A stretch of 64,000 bases of DNA, from the NCBI GenBank assembly GCA_002205965.3, contig NADL03000058.1:124001-188000 (forward strand), in the 5' to 3' direction. Positions within the stretch are counted from its first letter, which is position 1, and each line of letters begins with the position of its first letter. Made by a program: the position numbers and the translations under genes. The notes below the pieces were generated by a model. The model searched no databases, had not been told where the DNA came from, and saw nothing but the letters and a program-made list of their open reading frames with translations. This DNA comes from Kappaphycus alvarezii (Eukaryota > Rhodophyta > Florideophyceae > Gigartinales > Solieriaceae). Of the stretch, positions 1-9,985 are shown in pieces.

Positions 1-76
1 CACGTATGAGGTTTCTAATTATGATTAAGATTTGTCCGGCCGCATCCAATCAGATATTTGATTCTAAATACGTACG
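1..76. repeat. Minisatellite unit flanking the element A LTR
   Basis: This is one copy of a roughly 69-bp unit (key words TTTCTAATTATGATT, TTTGTCCGGC and GCATCCAAT) that also occurs in tandem at 9402-9720 and 52974-53183. Bases 72-76 (GTACG) immediately before the LTR match GAACG at 9402-9406 after the far LTR with one difference, as expected for an old 5-bp target-site duplication. The unit itself shows no coding potential. Confidence 0.7.
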
Positions 77-286
77 TCTGGGGTTGGGGCGCAATAGAGG
101 TAATCGATGGTTGAACTGATGGTTCTGTAGTCTTGCGTTGCGTCGGTGCCAGATTACAGTACAATAGTTGGCGTTGATGTCTCCTTACAGTGCTTATGTT
201 GCACTGGGCCTCTACGGTGCTCATGCCGTTTGAGGGCTACTGGGTGATACTTAGGCATATTGATACTACTCCGCATATTCGTCACA
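77..286 (-). repeat. 3' LTR of chromovirus element A
   Basis: This stretch aligns along its whole length with 9186-9401, with many substitutions and small indels, so the insertion is old. On the element (minus) strand it begins TGTGACGAATATGC and ends near CCCCAGA. The opposite LTR has cleaner TGTG...CACA ends. Just upstream in element orientation, at about 287-300, is a short purine-rich tract (AGGGAATTGA) that fits a polypurine tract. The 5-bp repeat at 72-76 flanks it on the outside. Confidence 0.75.
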
Positions 287-327
287 TCAATTCCCTAAGA
301 AGAAGAATCGCCGATTCTTGTAGCTAT

Positions 328-934
328 TCAATATTTTTTTGGCAGTTTTGAAGTTCTGTTTCCACAACAGAGTTTTTCGTGATCTTCGTACCCTTTCCAT
401 CTGATGAAGATTTTTTTTTCGTTTTGCGTGTTGTGCGCTAATATAGATTCGACTTCGTACTCTGTGTGTCCGTCCTGCATTTATGTTGGTGGTTGCGGTG
501 GAAGTTCTCGGTCAAATTCATCTCGGAAGTACGGCTTAAGGAGGTTTACGTGGAAAGCATTGTGAATTCCCCTATCAATCATTGGCTGGGAGCTGGGAAA
601 GAATTAAGCGGAACGTGACTCCGTTAATATTCTCCGATATTTAGAAAGGGCCACAATACTTGGGGTTAAGTTTACGAGATCCAGCGCCATCTTCCAGAGC
701 TAGAGTTTTAGTTGAACTCCAGACTTTATCCCCAAATTTGTACGTCGAAGGCCTCCTACTTTTGTTTACATAAGATGCTGTGGCATCGTTCGACCTCTTG
801 ATTTGTTCTTGGGCCCTTTTCAGTGATTCTCGCATATCTTTGCGGAAGTTTGTCTCGACCGGGTTTCTTGTGGCTATTATGTCCAAAAGAAAAGTTTTAG
901 GTGAATTCCGTAATTGAGAAAGAATGGGGAGCAT
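328..934 (-). pseudogene. Element A integrase C-terminus and chromodomain
   Basis: This is the end of a Ty3/gypsy pol. Positions 934-641 encode the post-core integrase region ending in a GPF-like motif (KYCGPF). At about 560-500 another frame reads NAFHVNLLKPYF, the usual segment before the tail. At 465-328 the frame reads YEVESILAHNT followed by IFIRWKGYEDHEK, which matches a chromodomain (the aromatic and WKGY positions are present) and stops at 328. Chromodomains direct integration of chromoviruses towards marked chromatin. Frames change and stops occur, so this copy is dead. The polypurine tract and LTR follow directly. Confidence 0.75.
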
Positions 935-1083
935 GTTGTGGTCGCTTTAATCGAAGAGTTGTAGGAAACTTCAAAGTCGGCCAAGTATTTGACCCAGTCG
1001 GATTTGTCGAAACCAACGAAGGAACAAATCAATTCCTCAACCTTTCGGTTCATCACTTCAGATTATCCATCTGTCTGTGGGTG

Positions 1084-1542
1084 TTATGCAGAAGAAGGGG
1101 ATATTTTGGTACCTAAGAGTTGGAATAGACTTTTCCAAAACTTGCCCATGAAAATTGGATCTCTATCGCAAATGATATTTTCCGGGATTCCATCGTTTCT
1201 GTATATGTGGTCTTTAAAAAGGCTGGAAGTTGAAAGAGCATCTAATTTTGGCTTTGTCGGGATAATCCTTATCATTTTTGATAGTCGGTCAACGACCGTT
1301 AGTACTCCACTATTTCCGCTCCTTGATTTGGGAAGCGGTGTGATGAAATCTATGGTAATTTGCATCCTTTTCGTTTTCGGGGGATCAAGAGGTTGTAAAA
1401 ACCCTGCAGTTTTCTGCTTGGCTTGCTTGTCTTTCTGGAAATGACAAGCGCAAACGTACGGAAGTACATCAGCCCGTAGGTTTTTCAAGTAAAACTCTGG
1501 TGATATTCTTTGATTGTTTTGGATATTCCCAAGTGTCCGCAA
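1084..1542 (-). pseudogene. Element A integrase catalytic core
   Basis: The segment encodes the RNase-H-fold core of a Ty3/gypsy integrase. Visible motifs are ITIDFITPLPKS (first Asp), VVDRLSKM, and CDRDPIFMGKFW (second Asp). The part carrying the catalytic Glu lies past the frame end near 1084, towards 960-1080, where another frame continues. The N-terminal zinc-binding region is only partly legible upstream (CACHFQKDKQAKQ). It belongs to the same minus-strand pol as the RNase H at 1759-2227 and the chromodomain at 328-465. It is inactive because of frame breaks. Confidence 0.8.
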
Positions 1543-1758
1543 CTTGGAGTCGAATGGTAGTCAAGCAATAAATTGGGTTTGAACGTTCCTTCTGGTATGC
1601 TTAGCAAAAGCGATCCATTTCTTTCGAAAGGTGCGTTCGGATCTTTTTATTCGTCTTTGACGCTTTCATCTAGGTGGTAGTCTTTCGAAAGCTCTTCGAG
1701 TTCGAATGATTCAAAAACAGTACAGAAATATTGTCTGATTCCGAAGATGTCGCCATTA

Positions 1759-2227
1759 TTACTTCATTGAGTAGCCCTTTGTTTCGATGGTGGGGTGATG
1801 GTGTATTCTGGGTTGTCCAGAGAGGTAATCGTCTTCTATATTTGATTTCTCGGAGATGGGTATAATCTTGACATCAAAGTCAACTAATCTTTCCAACCAT
1901 CTAACCTGTCTTTGTGACAGACTATCTTGTGTCTCGAGGTTTCTCAACGGGCAGTGGTCAGAATGAACAGTGAAGAAGTTACCATACAAGTATGCTCTCC
2001 ACCACTAGTCTTTTGTCCTTCGCGGTTCCTTGTTCCAATACAGCACCAATCGCGTATTGGGAAGCATCGGTAGTGACATATATCGGTGTAATTGAATCGA
2101 AAGTGCGAAGGACTGCAGCGTTGCAAAATATTTTCTTCAGGGTTTGAAATGATTTGTCTTGAGTTTCTGTCCAATGAGAACAACGTTCTTTGTCAACTCG
2201 GTAAGTGGTTTCGAAATTAAGAAGCAA
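1759..2227 (-). pseudogene. Element A RNase H
   Basis: This is the tethered RNase H of a Ty3/gypsy pol. It reads VTTDASQYAIGAVLEQ (first catalytic Asp) near 2070 and, after a frame change near 1985, FFTVHSDHCPL and RQVRWLERL, the usual sequence after the third acidic residue. The piece carrying the catalytic Glu is damaged at the frame change (about 1980-2010). In the native element this domain degrades the RNA template during reverse transcription. It is joined without a gap to the RT upstream (2137-3127). Confidence 0.8.
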
Positions 2228-3127
2228 CCCCTAATGAACCTTCTACAATAGTGTAAAAACTCCAAGAATGACTGAAGATGTTGTTTGTTCCGAGGTGGCG
2301 GCCATTCCATGACGGCTTTAATCTTGTTGGGGTCCACAGCAATTCCTTCCTGGTATATGATGTGCCCAAGATACTTGACTTCTTTCACACGAAAGACACA
2401 CTTTGACAATTTTGCGAATAACTTCTCCCTTCTAAGGATCTCTAATACTTCAGAGATGTGTTTGAAATATTCTTCCCATGTCCTACTAAATATAGTAATG
2501 TCATCCAGATATGCAATAACAAAAATGTCAAGTACATCTTTGAAAATGTCGTTCATAAAACCCATGAAAGTCGCTGGGGCATTTGCCAATCCAAATGGCA
2601 ATACCAGAAATTCGAAATGTTCATATCGAGTTCTAAATGCCGTGAGGGGTATTGAAGATTCATACAGTCTGATCTGATGATAACCTGACCTCAGGTCTTT
2701 TAGAGAAGCACTTTGATCCTTTGAGCTGATCAAAGATATCGTCTATGCGCGGCAGTGGATAACTGTTCTTTACAGTAAGCCGATTGAGTGCTCTGTAATC
2801 CACGCACATCCCCAATGAGCTGTCCCTCTTCGTCACGAAGAGAATTACAGCCCCCCACGGGCTCTGGATCGGTCTAATGAAATCACTCTCCAGCAGCTCA
2901 TCTAGCTGCTGGAGAAGCTCCCCCATTTCTTTGTCCGAAAGACGGTAGAGACCCTTTTTCCTGGGCTTTGCTTCTTTTTCTAATTCAATCTTGAAATCAA
3001 AATTTCGCTTCGGAGGGATGCCTCCTGGAATTCTGTTTGGGAATACATCCTCATAATTGGTAGCTATGTCTTGAATCTCTCCGGAAGAGGTTTCCGTAGA
3101 ATAGTACTTTGAAATTAGGGGTCTCAC
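2137..3127 (-). pseudogene. Element A reverse transcriptase
   Basis: This is a Ty3/gypsy RT in two overlapping frames (3127-2660 and 2733-2137). The first carries the entry segment [13 protein letters not shown], the conserved [17 protein letters not shown] and MCVDYRALN. The second carries [19 protein letters not shown] and the catalytic YLDD at about 2511-2500, followed by KCVFRVKEVKYLGH and the FLHYCRRFI thumb region. The frame break lies near 2700, between the finger and palm parts. All expected RT blocks are present, so the loss is by small indels and not by large deletion. Confidence 0.88.
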
Positions 3128-3195
3128 AAGTACTTCATATGTCCCATATTTTTTTCTAAATCAGTGTGTATTTAATTTGCGGAGAAGAAAGAATT

Positions 3196-3744
3196 CTAAA
3201 GCCTTTCATTGGCAGAGATAACGTTATTTTTATCCTTATAATTGAATGAAACTTGATTTTCGGCGGTGTCAATAATCGCCTTATGGGCTCCACACCATTC
3301 CTTCCCAAGTATTGCATCATACCTCTTCAGGGGACTTATGGCGAAGTATAATGGTCCAGTGTATTTCTTTATTTGGACGATAACAGGACGCGGTGTTTCC
3401 ATTAATTTTTGATCAACACCATTCGCCATTTCGGCAAGTTCTTCTGATTCTTCGGTTTTAATCTTATGGCGATCGCAAAGTGATTCGCTGAGGAAGTTGA
3501 CCTCACCGCCGGGGTCGATGATAATTTTGGCTGGTCCGTTGTAAATGACTCCTTTAATAATATCAAGTCCCCGGTGGTGGCGTTGGAAGGTTGGGGTCGG
3601 TGTGGTCCTAACTAGTTCTTTGGATCTTACCGTTGAAATAATGAGATTTCTTTGATGGAGAACTGAATGCGGATCGTCAATCAGTTCTTCTGGGCTTTTG
3701 GGCAATTCTTTGCTATGTGTCCTTTTTGTCTGCATCTTTGGCAT
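3196..3744 (-). pseudogene. Element A aspartic protease
   Basis: This is a retropepsin-like region between gag and RT. The active-site block reads IIIDPGGEVNFLSESL, so the usual D-S/T-G is D-P-G here. The second hydrophobic block reads KRYDAILGKEWCGAHKAIID, the ILG segment that forms the core of the fold. The protease would release gag and pol products in the particle. The frame overlaps the end of gag. The Pro in the active site also occurs in the young element B (46189-46920). Confidence 0.75.
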
Positions 3745-4612
3745 AGTCCTTCACGCGTGCATCTGTAGCGCTCTACCTTATCGAGCTTCTGTAGATTCAC
3801 ATTTGATGACTCGGCACCAGACTTTACCTCCACGTTTCCAATTTCCATCGGTACAGGACCATTATTCGCGGCAGATGAACTTCCATTCAGCAATTTTCCA
3901 GCCGAATTGGTATTTCTCAGGGGTTCTGAACGCCTGTACGCAGCTTTCACTCTTTCTGCATCTCCTTTAAGATCGGAAAGCTTGGTGTATTCCTTCGTGC
4001 ATAAGGTTTTCCAAATGTGTGGTTTCAGGCCGCATAAATATAGATCTATTTGATCTTTTACTCCAATGTCTGAGATGTCCAATAAGATTTCGTTAAAATC
4101 ATTATTAAATATTGGAACTTCTTTGACTTTTTCCAGCGAGCCAGTTTGTCTCAGGTGATTTTTTCTTTATTTATCGTTTCAAAACGATTGAAGAGAGCTG
4201 CCCTCAATTTCTTCCTTGTTTGAATTGCCTTCCCCTCCGCACTCTTGGAATAGACCATCCACCATTCATGGACATTTCCCGAGAGATAGCTCAGTGCAAT
4301 GTTCATGGTAGCTTGTCCATCTGCGTCACCTAGATAATTCCCATCAGCACACACCAGCTTCCGATGGACCCTTTCTCACCGAAAGGTCCCGATTAATTCT
4401 TCTTACGTGCGTCCTTGTTTTCATTTTGACTACTAGAGGTACCAGTATTGATCCTGACGAGAGGTGATTCATTCTCGAGGGCTCCTACCTTCTGAGCAGC
4501 ATTATTGAGCTGATTCTGCTGCGCGGAGATCTGATTGTGGGCCTCTGGTAGCTCACGTTGAAGTTCGCTTACAGCTTGCGAGAGCCTCTACCGTAATTCC
4601 AGGAGTTTCCAT
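3681..4612 (-). pseudogene. Element A gag with zinc knuckle
   Basis: A possible start is the ATG at 4612. After a frame change near 4580, a heptad-rich segment (LSQAVSELQRELPEAHNQ) suggests a coiled coil. Positions 4354-4151 hold the capsid core (ALSYLSGNVHEWW, LRAALFNRFETI), and 4082-3681 the C-terminal part with PMEIGNVE and a CCHC knuckle (CQRCRQKGHIAKNC) near 3750-3700. Frame breaks and stops separate the pieces. The gag is next to the protease but more than 4.5 kb from its primer site at 9171-9183, with a non-LTR retrotransposon between them. Confidence 0.78.
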
Positions 4613-4646
4613 GGTCTTTTCCTATGCGGCGATAGAGTCACACGGA

Positions 4647-4730
4647 AAGAAGTTTAATGCGTTCAGTATCTACTGGGGACTGCGCACAAGAAGAAGTTTA
4701 ATGCGTTCAGTATCTACTGGGACTGCGCAC
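4647..4730. repeat. 40-bp tandem duplication before element A gag
   Basis: Positions 4647-4687 and 4691-4730 are near-identical 40/41-bp copies (start AAGAAGTTTAATGCG, end GACTGCGCAC) separated by AAG. They lie just upstream of the gag start of element A and just past the 3' end of the minus-strand non-LTR copy. They are too close together to be a target duplication flanking that insertion. Confidence 0.85.
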
Positions 4731-4745
4731 GTCCTAACTATACGG

Positions 4746-5615
4746 TTAAGATCTAACCGGTGTACTTCGTCGTCCATGCGCATCGGGCTCGCGACAGGAT
4801 AGCTTCAGCGATGGATGACCAGAGGTGCAACTCAGTCGCTGGTAGATACGGCGGCGGATAACGCCAACTGTCGAGTGACACTTGGACGCGATCCGCGGAA
4901 CTAACTCCTCGATAAATGCAATAGTTCCAGGGGAAGGGGCACCTAGGGAATCAAACGCCAGAGGTCGAAACGTGAAGTTCGGCGTGTAAGGCGCAGAAGA
5001 TGGGCCAGTTGAGGGAGCGGGGAGGCGTCGGGCGATGTTGCGTTCCAGGGTTGTGACCTTATCGCGGGCCGCCAGTTCAGCAGCGCCTCCGGCGACCTGG
5101 GTCGCCTTGGTGCGAACTGCGGCCTTAAACGGTGAGACGACAGTGATGTCACAGGCAATGGGGCGCAACGTTGTGCCTTCCGGGGTTGGGGGGTTGTACA
5201 AGGATATCGGCGGGCGGAGCTCAGTGCCCGGGACGAGGAACGGAACCTCGTGCCGAGTATCCAGACCCGCGGCGCGGGTAACGTGTCGCAATCGCATTAC
5301 ATAGCGAGTTATGGCGGTGACGACGGCCGAAACCAGGGCAGCAGAGGTCGGCGGCGTGATCCCCGAGGGTGTCCAAGGGGTGGTCACAGTGGTGGCAGTT
5401 GAGGGCATGGAGTCATCATACACTGGCAGTCCGAGGTGACGGCGGAGCATGGTCTGCCAGTGTGTGGTGTGGACCTTCGTAGCTGCCGTGGGGTGAGCGA
5501 AGAGAAACGCCGCAGCGGGGCTGCGGCGGAACGCTAGGCCACGGATGCGATGTCGAATGTCGGCGTCGCTGTGGCGGTCGGGTTTGGGGCATTCGCCCAG
5601 GAGTCGTCGTGCCAA
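4746..5615 (-). pseudogene. Non-LTR retrotransposon C-terminal endonuclease-like domain
   Basis: This is an open frame of about 289 codons, the tail of the minus-strand non-LTR element. Residues about 120-150 read TRHEVPFLVPGTELRPPIS, then ACDITVVSPF near residue 160, AAELAARDK near 185 and FRPLAFDSLGAPS near 225. The order of Asp block, then Glu/Lys-bearing helix, then a hydrophobic strand ending in a Gly-rich turn resembles the restriction-like endonuclease of R2-type elements. That is inference from pattern only. The tail CHSTVGVIRRRIYQRL resembles the end of the fragment at 26809-27367. Upstream frames carry the RT. Confidence 0.6.
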
Positions 5616-5715
5616 TGTACTCTTGCCCGCGCCTCTTGCTGCACCCGTTTGAGAAGGGTTAGAGTGTTGGTGGGTGAAGCAGCTAGAGTTGGAGGGTCAA
5701 GGGTGGAAAGGTCGA

Positions 5716-7830
5716 CTATCCGGGGATGGAGAGGGCGAAACGGCGGAGAGAAGGCCCAGCCTGACGGAGGAGGAAGGACCGGTCGCCGCGGTAGCGGCCA
5801 GAAGCTAGTGCACAAGCACGCGGCGTGGCGTATGCGGAAGTTCGCTGCCGTGCGGGCGCAGCATCAATGATGCTGGCGGCGGCAGCGCCGTGGAGGCACG
5901 AGGCGATGCTTTCGAAGCCCTGACCTCCGAGGTGCATGGGGAGGCAGACTTGGTCCCAGGCTCGGTCCGTGAGAGCTATGCCGTGTAACTTTTCATATGA
6001 TGACCGTTGTAGATCATCAAATTCTTCTGCGGCGGACTCTGCTAAGCGCGGATCTGAGAGCTTGAATGCATGCGATAGGAGGCATGCAGAGGCACAGATC
6101 CGGTGCATGTGGAACCGGGCGCGGGCGTCGCGGACCAGCAGGAGGCGGTCCAGGGTACGGCGGCACTGAGCAATCTTGGACCGGAGAAAACTCTCCGTGA
6201 ACTTTGTTCCCAATGGGGGCCCCTAGGAGCGGAAAGCCGTCCCGCGAGCATTCTGCGAGAGGGAATTCCGCTAAGAGGGCTGCTCGATCCGGAGGCATGA
6301 CGTGAGGCCAATATATGCGTGTCTTCGTGGTTGACATGGAAGCCAACCGTGGGACCATCTCGGGCAAGGAGCCTGAGCGCCTGACGGATGGCGCCAAGGT
6401 TCCCGACGATCGTGCCGTCATCGGCGTACCATTGGCAGAGAGCAATGTTGGGGATCTCAGCAACCCGACGGATGAGGGGTTGATCGTTAGCGAGAACAAC
6501 AACATGCTGGCCGGGTCACCCTGTTGGGTGCCCTGGGCACTTGGTATGACGGTGCGATCCCGGTTCGGGACAAGCAATGGCGGTTGCATTCGGCCGTAGA
6601 TCATGTTTGCGAAGCGGGCTAGCGAGGGGGCGAGCATTGGTAGGTGGTCCAGCATAGACTGCCGATCAACGCGGTTAAAGGCGTTGTTAGCGTCTATGAG
6701 GACCGTGGCGACGTTCGGGGTGGCGGAGAAGCGGCGTAGTGTCGTGCGGGTGTCGTGACAATAGAGTCCAACCCGGCTTTAACACCGTTGGCCGTCTGAT
6801 GCGGCGACAGAACCGAGTGTGAATCGGCTATTGCGGCGGGAGCAGTGCCTTCGTCACTATCCTGCGAAGCACAGACCCGATGGCGATCGGGCGGACCTTG
6901 TCGGGAGTCGGCTGAAGCGGGAGGAGCGTCGCCGCTGCCACGAGGGGAGCACAGCGTCCGGGAGTTCCCCCCGTGCGAGCCGAAACGAGCTGTGTCAGGA
7001 CACGCAGACCGGTCACGCCGGCTCAGGACTGACGCGAGTCTTAACCAGAGGTGGAACCAGCGGGACGGCGTTCGTTCGGGTCCGGCGGTGGTGTCCCGCG
7101 GGACGCCGCGGACCGCGTGTTCCACAGCAGCCTCAGTGATGCACGGGGGCGGCGGGAGTCGTCCTTCCGGGAGCGGCGAGACAGGGCGGCGGGGACGGGT
7201 GCAGTCCCGGAGCCGCTGAATCGTCGCCGGGTCGTTGACGTCGGCGAGCGGGCCATTGTGGAGGGCGCGCATGGCCTTACCTATCGCGCATCAGCGCAAA
7301 GGGCCTCTGCACGACGGGCGCGCCCGATGTCGCCGGGGACTGTTGGGGCGTACAGCGTGTTTCTTCCCACCATTCTAGCCGAGCTGATGAGCTGCGAGAG
7401 CTTCGGCCCAGAGTGCTCCCCACTGCGAGCCCGTGTGCGCACGACGGAGGCGTTCTCGGAGGGCGATCCGTTGGCTCTTGGGGTCCCGCCATCCGCGCTC
7501 TCCCGAAGACAGCGACGGAGGACAGCCGTGGGCAGCATGTGGAGGTGAAGGAATGCTCGTTGAGTGGCGTCTTCCCCACGAGCATTCGCCGCAGCTTTGA
7601 CCACTTGATAAACAGGAGGATAAATTGGGTGAGGCAGGGAGCGGGGATATCTTGGAAGATATCCGTGTCGCGGTAGGGTGTTGAGAGGATTTCCAGGGGA
7701 GTGGGCAAGGGGAATGACGCCGATGTATCATGCGGCGGGGTCCGATTCCATGGGGTGGACCGTCCATGGTGGGGAGGAGCGGAGTTAGGCCGACTGGCCT
7801 CTTGGCTGGTGGTGGGGCTCCTCCGCACCT
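5716..7830 (-). pseudogene. Non-LTR retrotransposon reverse transcriptase
   Basis: Reading leftwards: 7600-7540 has an alanine-rich pre-RT segment (AAANARGEDATQRAF, HMLPTAVLRRC). 7016-6828 has KVRPIAIGSVLRRI. Motif A (DANNAFN) is at 6694-6674 and motif B (GTQQGDP) at about 6532-6515. Motif C (YADD) is at 6428-6417 in another frame. The post-RT block is at 6213-5900 (HRICASACLLSHAFKL, LPMHLGGQGFES). This is the RT type seen in non-LTR elements of algae and other protists. At least four frame changes are needed, so it is a pseudogene. It sits inside element A, in the same orientation. Confidence 0.82.
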
Positions 7831-8087
7831 TGTATGCCAGCCATCAACGGCTGCATGGGAACGTGCGATGCGGACTCCTTACCCATCGTTGCTGCGGAGG
7901 CGACGGTGGGAGGGAGAACGGCCGTGGGCGCCAGTGGTGCGTTGGGCACCATAAGAAACTCCGACGCCTGGGCGTCTTCGGTTGCGGGGCATCGGCGTTT
8001 TGACGCCGCGTGTGGTGTTGGTTTTTGTTTACCTTTAAATAAAATTTTTCCAATTTGTTCTGTAAGAATCAGTCTGCACTGTGGCGG

Positions 8088-8140
8088 AGTTGGAAAGACC
8101 AGCTTTACATCAGTGATAGGTCTCGAGTTCGAATCCCAGT
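8088..8140 (+). other. tRNA-like internal Pol III promoter (possible SINE head)
   Basis: An A-box-like word TGGCGGAGTTGG (8082-8093) and a B-box-like word AGTTCGAATCC (8126-8136) are spaced by 32 bases, as in tRNA genes. The flanking bases do not fold into good acceptor, anticodon or T stems, so I do not call a functional tRNA. A tRNA-derived short element or chance are both possible. Confidence 0.3.
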
Positions 8141-8167
8141 CGATAACTTGGGAAAGTTGATTTTCTC

Positions 8168-8204
8168 TGACGTAAGGGTTTGACGCAAGGGTTTGACGTC
8201 AGCC
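8168..8204. repeat. Short tandem repeat GACGTAAGGGTTT / GACGCAAGGGTTT
   Basis: Two 13-bp units differing at one base are followed by GACGTCAG. The function is unknown. Similar GACGTCAG words occur near 11235 in the copia LTR region. Confidence 0.6.
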
Positions 8205-8439
8205 ACGTCAGGTGTGCGATAGTAGCCCTCCTTTCGATGCCAAACGGTTGTTTTCCTGTCTAGAACCTGGCGGCGATACGGACTTAAAAGTCCAACTGGA
8301 AGGAACTTGGGAAAGCGAGTTTATAAGGTAGACATAGCGGGAGGGTGAACACAGCACAAACAAAGTCGGTTGAGAAAACAACTTATGGTTTTCTTTCCCT
8401 ATTCTACAAGGATTGATTTATTCAAATACAAGCTACCCA

Positions 8440-8951
8440 GACTTACGAGCAGTCTCGCGATGACGATGGCCAAGACGGTGCGGCTCAAGGTTTGCCTTGC
8501 TCGGAACTTTTATCTTGCAAATATTGCATGTGTGCCTTGTCTTGTCAGCGCGGTGCTGATGCTTGCGGGAACAGAAATGCTCGAAGTACTGCACGCGGCC
8601 TGTGCAGGTGAATTAACAGTGACGGCAGTGGAAGGAAGACGATCGAGGGTTCTTGGTCATTCCAGTCTTCCTGACAGACTTCCGGATACGGTGGTTGGCA
8701 GTTCTTTGGATAACGATGGAGGCGTCGTCAGGAAGAACAGATAGGCCCTTCTTGGAAATCGTAGGCCTGGTGGTCGATTTGGCCTTCCTTGACTTGACGG
8801 GCCTTGAGCGGGGGATCTCGAAAAGCGCTGGTATCGGTGGAAGGGCCGACGGAAGTGCGAAAGCGGGAGGCGGCGGGGTTCTCGGTTTCTCGATTTCTAT
8901 CCCCGTCGGTGTCCTCGGTTCTTGACCGTAACAGAACTTACTTCTCGACAA
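8440..8951 (-). pseudogene. Two-zinc-finger, basic/Pro-rich N-terminal region
   Basis: A frame from 8951 carries a Pro-rich, then basic segment (KPRTPPPPAF, RPVKSRKAKSTTRPT). Near 8640-8440 follow two finger-like motifs. The first is CRHC-x12-H-x5-H, the spacing of U1/matrin-type fingers, and contains an in-frame stop. The second is CNIC-x12-H-x3-H, a classic C2H2 spacing (CNICKIKVPSKANLEPHRLGH). It lies directly upstream, in the same orientation, of the RT at 5716-7830. It may therefore be the N-terminal nucleic-acid-binding part of the non-LTR element, as in R2-type elements. It could instead be unrelated host or gag sequence. Confidence 0.5.
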
Positions 8952-9170
8952 TTGTCCTTGAAAAAGCCCTGTAAGTCCTTCTCGGTGTACCCTTCAGGCG
9001 ACGAGGGGCGATCCCTGGAAGTCGTGTTTTTCGGCACTGGGCGTTATCCGAAAAGATCAGAGTAAAAAACAAAATGTTAGTCTCCGCTTGCAATCGGGCA
9101 GAAAGGCACATCTACTAAAGATTTTAACTTACTGCCGGATTGGAAGAACTCGCAGTATTGACAAACTTTT

Positions 9171-9183
9171 GGCGATGCTACCA
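9171..9183 (-). other. Primer binding site of element A
   Basis: On the minus strand TGGTAGCATCGCC begins two bases after the LTR end. The TGG start complements the CCA end of a tRNA primer. The first 12 bases are identical to the primer site of element B at 45099-45110. Confidence 0.75.
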
Positions 9184-9185
9184 GG

Positions 9186-9401
9186 TGTGGGGGTTTGGGC
9201 GCACAGGGGGTAATCGGTGGTTAAACTGATGGTTCTGTGGTCTTGCTTTGCGTCGGTGATATATTACAGTACAATAGTTGCGCTGATGTCTCCTTACAGT
9301 ACTTATATTGCACTGGTGCCTCTCTACGATGCTCATGCCGTTTGAGGTCTACTGGCGGGATAGTACTGGGTATATTGATACTACTCAGCATATTTGTCAC
9401 A
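9186..9401 (-). repeat. 5' LTR of chromovirus element A
   Basis: A 216-bp sequence bounded by TGTG and CACA (plus strand), homologous end to end to 77-286. The primer site follows inside, and GAACG (9402-9406) flanks it outside, matching GTACG at 72-76 with one change. The two LTRs define an element of about 9.3 kb that includes the nested non-LTR copy. Confidence 0.78.
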
Positions 9402-9720
9402 GAACGAAGTTTCTAATTATGATTACGGTTTGTCCGGCTGCATCTAAAATAAGATATGTGTTTCTATAATACGTATTAAGTTTCTAATTATGATTACGAT
9501 TTGTCCGGATGCATCCTTCATCTGCATTCTGAAACAAATATCTGAATCAATTATACGTATGAGGAGTCAGATTATGATTACGGTTTGCCCGGCTGCATCC
9601 TCTGGCTTCATTACGGAAGCAACTCTTTATTCTATAACACGTATGGGGATTCTAGTCACATCTACATGCCTCGCTCCAAGCTTCGGCTGCATTCCAGAAT
9701 CTTTAACATATTCTATAATT
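9402..9720. repeat. Degenerate minisatellite array (about 68-84 bp units)
   Basis: Four units start near 9402, 9470, 9554 and 9639. Each has an ACGTAT-like word, TTCTAATTATGATTACG, TTTGTCCGG and TGCATCC, with decay towards the right. The same unit precedes the other LTR at 1-76 and occurs three times at 52974-53183, so element A inserted into this repeat. Confidence 0.8.
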
Positions 9721-9721
9721 T

Positions 9722-9985
9722 GCATGACGGGTTGAGTCCTTTATTTTGGCACAAGAGAATTCGGTTCCGATGGGTTTGCAAAATAAGGTGATGTATTGAT
9801 GTGTGTATTGGGCTAAACTGATTTCTGCTCATATGATTCAGTTTCTGGGATTCCATTAATGGACGCAGTGAGTTAGCTAGTAGTTGTAGGTTGTACTTAA
9901 GGTCAGAATTTTAGGGTACCGAGTAAATTCTGGGTAGCAAAGCTGGCAACTTCATTACCCCAACAAAGTCCTTCACCCGATCCAA
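9722..9985. repeat. Dispersed repeat downstream of the minisatellite
   Basis: This matches 53184-53510: shared words are GACGGGTTGAGTCC, TTATTTTGGCACAAGAGAAT, TCGGTTCCGATGGGTT and GTGTACTTAAGGTCAGAAT-like text. It lacks about 80 bp present in the other copy. Together with the minisatellite it forms one repeat family of unknown class, possibly an LTR or non-autonomous element. It ends where copia RT sequence begins. Confidence 0.7.

Noticed and set aside
901..1444. Plus-strand open frames of 71 and 151 codons
   Set aside because: They are antisense to the element A integrase and show no family of their own.
6819..7548. Several plus-strand Arg/Ser-rich frames of 100-165 codons
   Set aside because: The region is GC-rich and the minus strand holds the non-LTR RT. 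These are shadow frames.
8088..8140. Functional tRNA gene
   Set aside because: The A and B boxes are well spaced, but the acceptor, anticodon and T stems do not pair.
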